Positions 37,950-46,264 are shown, counted from the first letter of the stretch. The stretch: 64,000 bases of DNA from Ilumatobacter nonamiensis YM16-303 (GCF_000350145.1 NZ_BAOL01000008.1:30157-94156), one strand, 5' to 3'. A program made the numbers and translations. Notes: a model not told the origin generated them from the letters alone.

Positions 37950-38807
37950 GTGAACCGACTCGAAGGCAAGACATTGATCATGACGGGAGGCGGAGGCTCC
38001 ATCGGGGCTGCCGCCGCGCTGCGCTGTGCGCAAGAAGGCGCGAACCTCGTCCTCACCGACACCCGCGAAGACCACCTGCACGCTGCAGCCGACGCCGCCC
38101 GCGCCGCTGGCGCCGAGGTCCTCCCGCTGGTCTCGGACGCACGCGACGAAGCTGCGTGCGCAGAGATGGCGGCGAAGACAGTCGAGTCGTTCGGCCGGAT
38201 CGACATGGTCTGGGCCAATGCCGGCGAGGTCTGGGTGAAGGAGGCGCTGGAACAGGACAAGGCATTCTGGACGGAATGCCTGGAGCTCGAACTGACCGGC
38301 CAGTGGCTCCCCATCCGAGCGGTGCTGCCGACGATGATCGAGCAGCAGTCAGGATCGGTGCTCGTCAGCTCGTCGATGACGGCGAACGTCGGCATCAAGC
38401 ACATCGCGGCCTACAGCGCCGCGAAAGGTGGCCTGCAGGCACTGATGAAGACCCTTGCCGTCGAGCACGGTCGGGACAACATCCGTTTCAACAGCCTCGC
38501 CATCGGGTCGGTCGAAGGGCGACACATCATCGCGTCGAACGCGATGCGTCAGGGCATCACCTACGAAGAAGCGGAACGGTTGGTCGGGGCGACGAAGGTC
38601 GTTCGCGACGAGATCTTCCCGCTGGGACGAATGGGCACGCCGGACGACATCGCGCCGGTGGTGGCGTTCTTCGCCTCCGACGATTCGGCCTGGGTGACCG
38701 GCACGAACTTCTATCCCGACGGAGGGCTCACCCACGACGGTACGGCGGGAATCAGTGGACTCAGCCAACAGCAGCTCGCGAAATACGCGGGGCTGCTGAT
38801 GCAGTAG
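37950..38807 (+). CDS. Short-chain dehydrogenase/reductase
   Basis: A 285-residue SDR. The cofactor motif is TGGGGSIGAAAAL (residues 11-23) and LTDTRED follows, with Asp for NAD. The normal NNAG reads WANAGEVW. The catalytic block is SSSMTANVGIKHIAAYSAAKGG. The C-terminal GGLTHDGTAGISGLSQQQLAKYAGLLMQ (in parts) extends beyond the usual end. The start is GTG with GGAGAAA 5-7 bases upstream. It lies between the lipocalin-like and carboxylesterase genes on the plus strand. Confidence 0.9.
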   Translation: MNRLEGKTLIMTGGGGSIGAAAALRCAQEGANLVLTDTREDHLHAAADAARAAGAEVLPLVSDARDEAACAEMAAKTVESFGRIDMVWANAGEVWVKEALEQDKAFWTECLELELTGQWLPIRAVLPTMIEQQSGSVLVSSSMTANVGIKHIAAYSAAKGGLQALMKTLAVEHGRDNIRFNSLAIGSVEGRHIIASNAMRQGITYEEAERLVGATKVVRDEIFPLGRMGTPDDIAPVVAFFASDDSAWVTGTNFYPDGGLTHDGTAGISGLSQQQLAKYAGLLMQ

Positions 38808-38899
38808 CCACGGGGTTCGTCTGTTCCGCGAGAACCCCCTACTGTTGCCCTCGTTCGACGTCTGGGCCGCCGAGCAGCGGCTCCCCCGGAGGAGACCAC

Positions 38900-40411
38900 A
38901 TGGATGAAGTCATCGTCACCACGACAGCTGGAACGTTGCGCGGCCTGCGCGAGAACGACGCCGTAGTGTTCCGGGGCGTGCGCTACGCCGAACCACCCGT
39001 CGGCGAGTTGCGGTTCAAGCCGCCCGTTCAGGTCGGGCCCTGGACGGGTGTGAGAGATGCAACGGAGTTCGCGCCGATCTGTCCGCAGGGGATCTCGCCG
39101 TTGGGATCGTCCGAACCCCAGGGCGAGGACTGCCTGGCCCTGAACGTGTGGACGTCAGCGACCGCCGGGCCCAGTCGGCCTGTGATGTTCTGGATCCACG
39201 GTGGTGGGTTCGTCGGCGGATCGGGCTCGCTCCCGCTGTACCACGGTGACACGTTCGCCGCGAAGGACGTCGTCCTGGTCTCGGTCAACTATCGCGTCCA
39301 TGTGCTCGGGTTCCTCGACCTCGAGGGCGTCGGCGACGGCTTCGAGAACTCTTCGAACAGCGGCCTGCTCGACGTCGTCATGGCACTGGAGTGGGTGCGC
39401 GACAACATCGCCGCGTTCGGGGGCGACCCCGACAACGTCACCATCTTCGGCGAGTCCGCCGGCGCTGCACTGGTCGGTGCCCTGCTCGCGACGCCTCGCG
39501 CCCACGGCCTGTTCCACAAAGCCATCGGACAGTCCGGTACCGGCCACCACACCCGCTCCCGCGAGGTCGCTCGCCGTGCCACTGAGATGTTCTTCGACGA
39601 CATGGGTGTCGCCCACGGCGATGTCGTTGCGCTCCAAGCACTCCCCATTGATGAGATCCTCGCCCCACTCCACAACTACGGGACGGGCATGAGCGAGCGA
39701 ACACGAGCGGTGTTCGGCAACGACGACCCCCTGGACGCCATGCCGTTCCGCATGACCCACGGAGACGACGTCGTTCCGGTGCGCCCGGCGGACGCGACAG
39801 CCGACGGAAGCGCAGCCAACGTCCCCTACCTCATCGGTGCGAACGATGACGAGATGCGACTGATCTACCTCCTCGGCGCTGAGATCAAGCCGGCGGACGC
39901 GGGACTCATGCCCCTGGAGATTCACGCCCGCCGACTCGGCTGCACCGAGGACGAGTTGCTCGAGCTGTATCGCGCGATCGATCCCGACCGCACCGAGGAC
40001 GATGTGACCTGCGCGCTGTGCTCGGACCTGTGGTTCATCATGCCCGGCCGCGAAGCCGCCGACCTCCACGCCCGACATCAGCCGAACACCTATCGGTACA
40101 GCTTCTCCTGGCGGAGCCCAGCGAACGACGGACTCATGCGCGCAGCGCACACCTTCGACATCCCCTTCGTCTTCGATCACCTCGACGATCCGAACGTGGG
40201 CTGGCTGCTCGGCGACGCACCGCCCGCTCCCCTCGCAACGGCGATGCAGGACGCATGGATCCGCTTCGCCCGCACGGGCGACCCCGGCTGGCCCGCTTGG
40301 GGGAAGGCGTCACGTCAGGTCATGCGCTGGGACACCGAGCCCGCCGTCGTCGACGACCTCGACGCCGACCGAGCGAGTGTGTGGCGAACCACCTTCCCCG
40401 CGCTGTCATAG
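38900..40411 (+). CDS. Carboxylesterase type B
   Basis: A 503-residue carboxylesterase of the cholinesterase-like family. RGVRYAEPPVGELRF (25-39), EDCLALNVW, the oxyanion HGGG at 100-103 and the nucleophile elbow FGESAGA with Ser186 are all intact. The acidic residue lies in the NDDEMRLIYL region and the His in MRAAHTFDIPFVF. No signal peptide is seen, so it is intracellular. CCGGAGGAG stands 6-9 bases before the ATG at 38900. It is the last gene of the plus-strand half of the island and the second esterase there. Confidence 0.92.
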   Translation: MDEVIVTTTAGTLRGLRENDAVVFRGVRYAEPPVGELRFKPPVQVGPWTGVRDATEFAPICPQGISPLGSSEPQGEDCLALNVWTSATAGPSRPVMFWIHGGGFVGGSGSLPLYHGDTFAAKDVVLVSVNYRVHVLGFLDLEGVGDGFENSSNSGLLDVVMALEWVRDNIAAFGGDPDNVTIFGESAGAALVGALLATPRAHGLFHKAIGQSGTGHHTRSREVARRATEMFFDDMGVAHGDVVALQALPIDEILAPLHNYGTGMSERTRAVFGNDDPLDAMPFRMTHGDDVVPVRPADATADGSAANVPYLIGANDDEMRLIYLLGAEIKPADAGLMPLEIHARRLGCTEDELLELYRAIDPDRTEDDVTCALCSDLWFIMPGREAADLHARHQPNTYRYSFSWRSPANDGLMRAAHTFDIPFVFDHLDDPNVGWLLGDAPPAPLATAMQDAWIRFARTGDPGWPAWGKASRQVMRWDTEPAVVDDLDADRASVWRTTFPALS

Positions 40412-40511
40412 CGGCCCACATCAGCCACACCGCCCAAACAGAAAGTTGTCGGTCATCACGTTGCTCCCGCGTGAATCTGGGCCTCGCTATTGAGCCACAG
40501 GTTTCGCGGGT
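40412..40511. other. Spacer between carboxylesterase and the dehydrogenase fragment
   Basis: One hundred bases with no gene. This is the left boundary of the disrupted segment. I see no inverted terminal repeat or integrase remnant here. Confidence 0.4.
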
Positions 40512-40661
40512 TCAGGGGGTCACCACGATCTTGCAGTGATTGTCGGGGTCGCCGAGCGCTTCGAAGGTGTCGGCAACGCCGTCGAGGCCCACTTCCCCGG
40601 TGATGAGCGGGGCAACGTCGAGCTCGCCCTCGGGCCGGGTCGACCACCTCGCTGGCGCCCA
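40512..40661 (-). pseudogene. Decayed 3' fragment of the zinc dehydrogenase gene
   Basis: The minus strand reads EGELDVAPLITGEVGLDGVA, then DTFEALGDPDNHCKIVVTP and stop, the C-terminus of the dehydrogenase encoded intact at 43287-44330. Positions 40516-40633 match 43291-43408 at about 109 of 118 bases. A second short block (40637-40661) matches 43666-43690, so roughly 260 bases between them have been deleted. Beyond that the similarity ends. The fragment lies in the same orientation as the intact gene, so the two form direct repeats around the SDR/ligase segment. Confidence 0.85.
40516..40633 (+). repeat. Direct repeat, left copy
   Basis: This 118-bp block matches 43291-43408 in the same orientation with 9 mismatches counted by eye, and no gap. 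Some of the differences are third-position changes of the encoded dehydrogenase tail. Together the copies bracket the SDR and CoA-ligase genes. Confidence 0.85.
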
Positions 40662-40814
40662 GTGGCCCGTCGTGAGCTACTCTTCGGCGTCACGACCCGG
40701 GTTGAGCGCATCGACGAAATGGGGTTCGTCAACGACCTGAACCTGACCATCGCCCGCAACTACTTCCTGCAGGCGTTGTGAGAACTCAATCGCGGCTTTC
40801 GAAAGGTCCAAGAA
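40662..40814. other. Junction with an unidentified protein tail
   Basis: In the plus direction the frame reads TTRVERIDEMGFVNDLNLTI and then ARNYFLQAL and stop (ending 40781). It looks like the C-terminus of a real protein whose body is missing, but I cannot assign the family. GAAAGG near 40801 serves as the ribosome site of the following SDR gene. Confidence 0.45.
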
Positions 40815-41642
40815 GTGAAGATCGAGACAGGACAGGTTGCGGTGGTAACCGGAGGGGCGAGCGGCATTGGACTTGAGCTGTGCCACGAGTTCGGTCGCCG
40901 CGGGATGGCGGTGGTCGCCGCAGACATCGAGGCCGACGCATTGGCCGCCGCTGTCGGAGCATTGCGGTCGGCGGGAATCGACGCGATCGGCAAGGAGTGC
41001 GATGTCACGTCGATGGATTCCGTGCAAGCTTTGGCCGACGAGTGCTTCGCGTGGAAGGGCAACGTGCACGTCGTCTGTAACAACGCAGGCGTCGTAGCGT
41101 TCGGCGACGCGATGGGGTCACTCGAGGACTGGAAGTGGGTGATCGACGTCGACCTGTGGGGGGTGGTGCACGGCCTGTTCGCCTTCGGGCCCCGCATGCG
41201 CGAAGCGGGCGAACCGGGTCACTTCGTGAACACCGCCTCGACCGCCGGATTGCTGGGCTTCCCGGGCATTGCGCCGTACGTGGCAGCCAAACATGCGGTG
41301 GTTGGAATGACCCAATCGTTGTGGCACGAGCTACAACCCACGGCGCTGAGCGCGTCGGTGCTCTGCCCCGGAATCGTCAGCACCAACATCAACACCAGCG
41401 AACGAAACCGCCCGGGCGTGGCGGCAGGATCGGTCGAGCGATCGGGTGCCTGGGGTGACGGCTGGGCGGAGGCCCAGACCGCCGAAGAGGTCGCCGTGAT
41501 TGTGGCCGACGCCGTTGAGGCCGACCAGTTCTGGGTTATTCCCCACGAGGCCTATGGGGGGCAGGCGCTCACGCTCGCTCAGGGACGGATCGACAAACAG
41601 CCGCCGCTACTGCCGGTTGTCCACGAGCAGATTCACCCTTGA
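40815..41642 (+). CDS. Short-chain dehydrogenase/reductase in the bracketed cassette
   Basis: A 275-residue SDR with GTG start. TGGASGIGLELCHEF carries the cofactor motif, ADIEADA has the NAD-type Asp, NNAGV is near 90, and the catalytic block is TASTAGLLGFPGIAPYVAAKHAVVGM (in parts). SVLCPGIVSTNINTSERNRPG and the C-terminal FWVIPHEAYGGQALTLA resemble actinobacterial SDRs of steroid or terpenoid catabolism. Base usage is visibly less skewed than in flanking genes. It converges on the CoA ligase 42 bases away. Both sit between the direct repeats. Confidence 0.9.
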   Translation: MKIETGQVAVVTGGASGIGLELCHEFGRRGMAVVAADIEADALAAAVGALRSAGIDAIGKECDVTSMDSVQALADECFAWKGNVHVVCNNAGVVAFGDAMGSLEDWKWVIDVDLWGVVHGLFAFGPRMREAGEPGHFVNTASTAGLLGFPGIAPYVAAKHAVVGMTQSLWHELQPTALSASVLCPGIVSTNINTSERNRPGVAAGSVERSGAWGDGWAEAQTAEEVAVIVADAVEADQFWVIPHEAYGGQALTLAQGRIDKQPPLLPVVHEQIHP

Positions 41643-41684
41643 CCTCAATGAAGATGCACTCGCCGAGGCGCCCTTCGCCCGCCC

Positions 41685-43208
41685 TTAAAGGTCCAGGTTC
41701 TTGAGCTCCCGGCGCATCACTTTGCCGGTACTGGTCTTCGGTAGGTCATCGACGAACTGCACGGCACGTGGCACCTTGTAGGCAGCGAGGTGCTCGCGGC
41801 AGTAGTTGATGATTTCTTCGGCATCCGGGGTCGTGCCGGTCTTGGGAACAATGTAGGCCTTGGCGAGTTCGCCCTTGTTCTCATCTGCAATGCTGCCAAC
41901 CGCCACCAGGGCCACATCGGCGTGACCGGCCAAGACGCGCTCGATCTCGGCGGGATAGACGTTGTAGCCAGCAGTCAGGATCATGTCTTTCTTGCGATCG
42001 ACGATGAACACGCAGCCGTCTTCGTCCATGGAGGCGAGATCGCCAGTATGGAGCCAACCATCCGGCTCGATGGTTTCAGAGGTGGCCTGTTCGTTGCCGT
42101 AGTAGCCCTCCATGACAATGCTGCCCTTGATCATCAACTCTCCAACCTCGCCTGCTGGAAGGGTCTTGCTGGCATCCTCGGTATCGGCAATCCTGGCCTC
42201 GACATAGGGCAGTGCTACGCCGATGGAGCCGTGCTTGACGGGGCCGTTCGAGGCGAAGGTGGTGCCAAGGCCACCCAGTTCCGTCATCCCCCACAGTTCG
42301 ATGAGGGGGCAGCCGAAGCGCTGCTCGACTTCCTCCATTTTGGGCGTCGGCATGGTTTGCCCACCCACCGTGCAACAGCGCAGCGAGGAGAGGTCGTAGC
42401 TATCCAGCTCTGGATGATTCAGCATGTACATGTACATGGTGGGCACGCCTTCGAACATCGTGGCCCCGTGTTCCTGGATGCTCTCCAGGATGGCCGTTTC
42501 CTCGAACGCTGGGTGCAACACCAGTGTCATGCCATTCTGAACGGCGCCACTCATCACCACGTTGCCGTACACGTGCGGACACGGAAGGGCGGTGACCACG
42601 GTGTCGCGATCGCTGCGTTGATGCATCAGGGCCGTCATCGCCACGTTGATCAGGATGCTGCGGTGGGAGAGAGACGCCCCCTTGGGATGTCCGGTGGTAC
42701 CGGAGGTGTAGCCGATCGTCGAGAGCGCATCTGGGTCAATAGTCGGCACGTCGAACGTGTCGTCGCTTCCCGCCAGGATCTCGGCGAATGACAACACACC
42801 CGGGGGCAAATCTTCATCGCCAAAGGCGATCAGTTCCCGCACCTGGGACTTTTCCTTGACGCCCTGGATGGACAGCGCCTTTTCATCGGACGCGACAACA
42901 ATGCTGGCCCCACAGTCGTTGGCGACGAACTCGACTTCCCCCGGTGTCAGCATGACGTTGACCGGGTTGATCACGGCGCCGGTCTTCAGGGCTCCGTAGT
43001 AGCTCACCACCCACTCCCAACAGTTGCCGGAATACAGCGTCACCCGGTCGCCGGGCGCAATCCCCAGGTCGACAAGGGCATTGGCGAAGCGGTTGCTGAG
43101 ATCGTCCAGCTCCTGAAAGGAAAGACTGCGCTCCGGCGTTATGAGCGCGGTCTTGTCGCCATAGAACTGCGCAGCCACAGCGGGAATCGAACCGATTGTT
43201 TCGATCAT
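41685..43208 (-). CDS. AMP-dependent acyl-CoA synthetase/ligase
   Basis: A 507-residue ANL-superfamily ligase that activates a carboxylic acid to its CoA ester via acyl-AMP. The P-loop is GYTSGTTGHPKGASLSH (about 166-182). ELWGMTELGG is the A5 motif, DGWLHTGDLASMDEDG is A7, and the C-terminal LPKTSTGKVMRREL holds the catalytic Lys. Relatives act on medium-chain, aromatic or terpenoid acids. Codon choice and local GC look lower than in the neighbourhood (many CAA, ATG-flanking AT codons), suggesting transfer. It follows the intact dehydrogenase on the same strand with a 78-base gap. Confidence 0.93.
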   Translation of the reverse strand: MIETIGSIPAVAAQFYGDKTALITPERSLSFQELDDLSNRFANALVDLGIAPGDRVTLYSGNCWEWVVSYYGALKTGAVINPVNVMLTPGEVEFVANDCGASIVVASDEKALSIQGVKEKSQVRELIAFGDEDLPPGVLSFAEILAGSDDTFDVPTIDPDALSTIGYTSGTTGHPKGASLSHRSILINVAMTALMHQRSDRDTVVTALPCPHVYGNVVMSGAVQNGMTLVLHPAFEETAILESIQEHGATMFEGVPTMYMYMLNHPELDSYDLSSLRCCTVGGQTMPTPKMEEVEQRFGCPLIELWGMTELGGLGTTFASNGPVKHGSIGVALPYVEARIADTEDASKTLPAGEVGELMIKGSIVMEGYYGNEQATSETIEPDGWLHTGDLASMDEDGCVFIVDRKKDMILTAGYNVYPAEIERVLAGHADVALVAVGSIADENKGELAKAYIVPKTGTTPDAEEIINYCREHLAAYKVPRAVQFVDDLPKTSTGKVMRRELKNLDL

Positions 43209-43286
43209 GAGCCGTCTCCAATCATGGCCGCTAAGCCGTTTGAGCGTAGAAGCGATCTGGGCCGCGACCGCCCGTATCCCGGGAGG

Positions 43287-44330
43287 TCACGGGGTCACGA
43301 GGACCTTGCAGTGGCTGTCGGGGTCGCCGAGCGCTTCGAAGGCGCCGGCGACGCCGTCGAGGCCCACTTCCCCGGTGATCAGCGGGGCAACGTCGAGCTC
43401 GCCCTCGGCGATGCAGCGCAGCGTCTCGTTGAACTCCATCGGGTCGTAGGCGAAGCAGAACTGGATGTTCATCTCCTTGTTGAGCGCGAAGAACGGGTTG
43501 ATGCGGTCGTGCTCCATGCACACGCCGACGACCGCGAGCCGGGTGCCGTGGGGTGCGTCGCGCAGGACGCCGTCCATGATCCCGGGCACACCGATGGCTT
43601 CGAACACGACGAGCGGGCGGCCGCCGCCGGCGCGCTGCCAGGCATCGAAGGCGGGCTCGGTGGCCGGATCGACCACCTCGCTGGCGCCCATCGTGGCGGC
43701 CAGTGCCCGGCGGGCCGGGGAGAAGTCGGTGGCCACGATCGTCTCGACGCCCTTCAACTTCAGGGCGCCGATCACGGCCAGGCCCACCGGTCCGCAGCCG
43801 AGCACCAGCGCTCCCTCGTTCGGGGTGATGCTCGACTTGTTGACGGCGTGCATGCCGACGGCCATCGGCTCGGTGAGGGCGGCGTGGCGAAAGTCGAGCC
43901 CGTTGGGTACCTCGGTGACGACCGGGGCCGACAGCAGCATGCGCTCGCCGTAGCCGGCGGGCACGTCGTTGTTGTAGGTGATCGATCGCATGCCGGCGGC
44001 CGTGAGCAGGAGCGGGATCGACGTGACGAGCGTGCCCGGCTTCGGGCCCTCGGTGTCGGGTCCGAGCTCGAGCACCTCTGCGGAGAACTCGTGGCCCATG
44101 AAGACGTCCCGGTCGAGGTCGACGTCCGGGCCGTCCAGGGTGAGCGGGGGCGCGCCCTGCATCTCGTTGGAGAGTGCGAGCCAGTCGGCGCCGTGCTGGG
44201 CGAAGTGCAGGTCGGATCCGCAGATGCCACAGGCCTTCACCTGCACGAGGATCTGCCCGACTTCGGGCTGCGGCTCGGGGACGTCGTCGCGGACGTAGAT
44301 CTGGCCGGAATTCAATGCTGCTGCTCTCAT
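43287..44330 (-). CDS. Zinc-dependent alcohol dehydrogenase family protein
   Basis: A 347-residue medium-chain dehydrogenase. The catalytic zinc site is Cys37 with GSDLH and GHEFSAEV (about 79-86). The Rossmann motif is VLGCGPVGLAVIGALKLKG. The four-cysteine structural-zinc lobe common in this superfamily is absent between residues 90 and 125. It is nearest in pattern to threonine- and butanediol-dehydrogenase-like enzymes, with substrate unknown. It is the third gene of a SnoaL-VOC-dehydrogenase operon. Its 3' end is the source of the direct-repeat fragment at 40.5 kb. Confidence 0.92.
   Translation of the reverse strand: MRAAALNSGQIYVRDDVPEPQPEVGQILVQVKACGICGSDLHFAQHGADWLALSNEMQGAPPLTLDGPDVDLDRDVFMGHEFSAEVLELGPDTEGPKPGTLVTSIPLLLTAAGMRSITYNNDVPAGYGERMLLSAPVVTEVPNGLDFRHAALTEPMAVGMHAVNKSSITPNEGALVLGCGPVGLAVIGALKLKGVETIVATDFSPARRALAATMGASEVVDPATEPAFDAWQRAGGGRPLVVFEAIGVPGIMDGVLRDAPHGTRLAVVGVCMEHDRINPFFALNKEMNIQFCFAYDPMEFNETLRCIAEGELDVAPLITGEVGLDGVAGAFEALGDPDSHCKVLVTP
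43291..43408 (+). repeat. Direct repeat, right copy (within the intact dehydrogenase)
   Basis: The partner of 40516-40633, in the same orientation, coding for the last 39 residues of the dehydrogenase. Recombination between the copies would delete the SDR and CoA-ligase genes and leave a single dehydrogenase tail. Confidence 0.85.
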
Positions 44331-44373
44331 CAGGTGTCTGCCCTTTCGGTGGCGTTACTGGGCGGTGAGGTGT

Positions 44374-44898
44374 TCAGCCGAGGAACCGCACGGGCTCGTC
44401 ACCGTCCCACGCGATGTGGGACTGACGTACGAGCTCGAAGCCGACGGCGAACTCGTTGTCGTGTCCGAGATCCGCGACCTCGAGGGCGGAGCCGTCCACG
44501 GCAGTGGACCCGTAGTACATGAAGCGCATGCCGTCGCCGAGCTGTCCTTCGCAGTCCGGCTCGGCACCCAAGGCACGTTGTCGGGCCTGTTCGGCGTCGT
44601 AGTCGTTCACCCAGGCCGAGGTGTGGTGCAGCCCCGCCCGCTTCGCCGTGGCGAAGTCCCGGTACGGCGATGGGGCGTCGTTGTGTTGCTGGATCAGCTC
44701 GATCTGCAGCTCGCCCAAGTTGCCCAGGGCGATGCTCAGGTCGGGATCACTCTCGACGTCCTGATAACGGAACGAGGCCAACGGCACGTGCCGAGCGACG
44801 AAGAACGGGCCGGCGCCGAAGCGTCTGACCCAATGCCGGCAGGCCGCCTCGATGTCCTCGACGACGAAGCCGTTCTGGCGGGCAGTCCCGGCGAGCAC
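44374..44898 (-). CDS. VOC family protein
   Basis: A 174-residue VOC protein. QNGFVVEDIEAACRHWVRRFGAGPFF opens it (in parts), LQIELIQQHND and AGLHHTSAWVNDYDAE supply the central metal-site residues, and GSALEVADLGHDNE closes it. This architecture resembles methylmalonyl-CoA-epimerase-like and catechol-dioxygenase-like VOC proteins found in catabolic operons. The start is a GTG at 44898 with GAGGA 7 bases upstream, 10 bases after the upstream stop. A longer frame overlapping that gene is rejected. Confidence 0.84.
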   Translation of the reverse strand: MLAGTARQNGFVVEDIEAACRHWVRRFGAGPFFVARHVPLASFRYQDVESDPDLSIALGNLGELQIELIQQHNDAPSPYRDFATAKRAGLHHTSAWVNDYDAEQARQRALGAEPDCEGQLGDGMRFMYYGSTAVDGSALEVADLGHDNEFAVGFELVRQSHIAWDGDEPVRFLG

Positions 44899-44908
44899 GT
44901 CGAGGTCC

Positions 44909-45520
44909 TCAGCCGGCCGGCTCGAAGGCGGGGAGCGGCCGAAGGGTCGGCAGCAATCGCTCACACGCTTCGTCGAACGTGATGAAATCCGACTCCGGTA
45001 CCTCGATCGTGGCGGAGTCATCGTCGTGGACGTACACGTGCTCGCCGATCATTCGGCCGCGTTCGTCGTAGGGCCAGATCATCGCGATCCGCTGTCGGTT
45101 CACGTAGAAGCGCTCGGGATCGGCATCGAACCCGCCCTCGCCGCGAGCGAAACTGGAGGCGGCGGCAGCACCGGTGACGTAGGTGTGAAAGATCGCCTCG
45201 GACGCAAAGCCCCAGTCGTTGACCGCGATGACTTCGTCCTCGAGCACCATCACCGTCGTCTCGGTTGCGCTGAGGCCCTGGTAGAAGCCCTGGACCTGGT
45301 CGAGTCCATCCAACGTCATGCTCATCCCGCCCCCGTTGACGCGGTACACCGGGTGTTCGACGGTCATCTCCGGCGTGAAGATCTGCTGCCAGTTTCCGGT
45401 GACCTCGAGGATGGCGTGCCGCCGGTAGTTCTCCAGGATCTGGCGGTGCAGTGGGTTCTCCGTCACCGCGAGCAGGTCGTCGGCGGCCTTCGTGAGCATG
45501 GTGATCTCGAGCTTCGTCAT
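44909..45520 (-). CDS. SnoaL-like / NTF2-family protein
   Basis: A 203-residue protein with an NTF2-like core: ILENYRRHAILEVTGNWQQIFTPEMTVEHPVYRV (in parts) and YQGLSATETTVMVLEDEVIAVNDWGFASEAIFHTY. The last 50 residues (MIGEHVYVHDDDSATIEVPESDF) extend beyond typical SnoaL domains. It is the first gene of the operon driven by the palindrome-controlled promoter at 45541-45578. GGAAGGGA stands 7 bases before the ATG. Probably an isomerase or hydratase, with substrate unknown. Confidence 0.85.
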   Translation of the reverse strand: MTKLEITMLTKAADDLLAVTENPLHRQILENYRRHAILEVTGNWQQIFTPEMTVEHPVYRVNGGGMSMTLDGLDQVQGFYQGLSATETTVMVLEDEVIAVNDWGFASEAIFHTYVTGAAAASSFARGEGGFDADPERFYVNRQRIAMIWPYDERGRMIGEHVYVHDDDSATIEVPESDFITFDEACERLLPTLRPLPAFEPAG

Positions 45521-45540
45521 CGGTTCGTCCCTTCCAAGAA

Positions 45541-45555
45541 CAGAATCAGATTCTG
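45541..45555. promoter_or_regulatory. Perfect 15-bp palindrome, candidate TetR operator
   Basis: CAGAATCAGATTCTG is a perfect dyad with a single central base. It overlaps the -10 of the minus-strand promoter (45550-45555) and lies 38 bases before the GTG of the divergent TetR gene. Size, symmetry and position are those of a TetR-family operator that would repress the SnoaL operon, and perhaps the regulator itself. Confidence 0.7.
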
Positions 45556-45578
45556 CTCCTGAACCTGCGGTCTGTCAA
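45550..45578 (-). promoter_or_regulatory. Sigma-70-like promoter of the SnoaL-VOC-dehydrogenase operon
   Basis: On the minus strand TTGACA (45573-45578) is followed by exactly 17 bases and CAGAAT (45550-45555). The -10 is inside the palindrome, so repressor binding would block it. The match of the -35 box is perfect. Confidence 0.6.
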
Positions 45579-45592
45579 GTAGATTCCTCAGC

Positions 45593-46264
45593 GTGCAGCA
45601 ACGTGAGTGCGCGAACGCGCCGCGAAGAGGTCTGATGTCGGGGAATTCGCCCGCTCCCGAATCCACGGGTCCGGCGGCTGATCCACCGCCGATCGCAGTC
45701 GACTGGACCGACAAGCAACTCCAGCGACGCTCGCGGATCGTCGAGGCGACCCTCGCGCTGCTCGCACAGCGACCAGGAAACGTCGAGATGCGCGAGGTGG
45801 CCGTCAAAGCCAATTCGGCGCTTGACACCGTCTACCGCTACTTCGGCTCGAAGGAGGCCCTGTTCGCCGAGGCGTATCTCACCTGGTGCACCACGCACTG
45901 GGCAGCGTTCGCCCAAGACGCACTCGGCGACACCGACGCCGCTCGGCTCGAGAACCTGCTGCACCGGACGATCGACGCGTTCGCCCGCGAGCCCCACATG
46001 CTCCAACTCGTCAACCTGACGAGACGTACCGGCGACAGCGCCGTCGCCTCGTCCCTACGCGCCAGCATCGACGGCGCAGTCGAACTGTTCGAGAACACGA
46101 TGCCGGGTCAGGGCGAGCGCGAAGCGCACACGATCGCCACGATCGCTTTCGCCACGCTTCACTTCGCACTCAACCAATGGGCTGCCGGACTGCTGCGTAT
46201 CGATGAGGTGCACGACCTCATCACCGACTTCGTGCGAGTCACGCTGTCCGACCCTCGTGGTTGA
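45593..46264 (+). CDS. TetR-family transcriptional regulator
   Basis: A regulator of 223 residues from the GTG at 45593, preceded by TAGATT and 7 bases (leaderless pattern). An ATG at 45635 with GAAGAGG upstream is a good alternative giving 209 residues. The helix-turn-helix spans RRSRIVEATLALLAQRPGNVEMREVAVKANSALDTVYRYFGSKE (quoted in parts; recognition helix SALDTVYRYF). The ligand domain RTGDSAVASSLRASIDGAV resembles KstR-like regulators of lipid catabolism. It is divergent from the SnoaL-VOC-dehydrogenase operon, its probable target. Confidence 0.9.
   Translation: MQQRECANAPRRGLMSGNSPAPESTGPAADPPPIAVDWTDKQLQRRSRIVEATLALLAQRPGNVEMREVAVKANSALDTVYRYFGSKEALFAEAYLTWCTTHWAAFAQDALGDTDAARLENLLHRTIDAFAREPHMLQLVNLTRRTGDSAVASSLRASIDGAVELFENTMPGQGEREAHTIATIAFATLHFALNQWAAGLLRIDEVHDLITDFVRVTLSDPRG

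Noticed and set aside
40536..40781. 81-residue plus-strand gene
   Set aside because: Its first half is the antisense of the dehydrogenase fragment; only its tail looks coding and that part has no start. Treated as a junction remnant.
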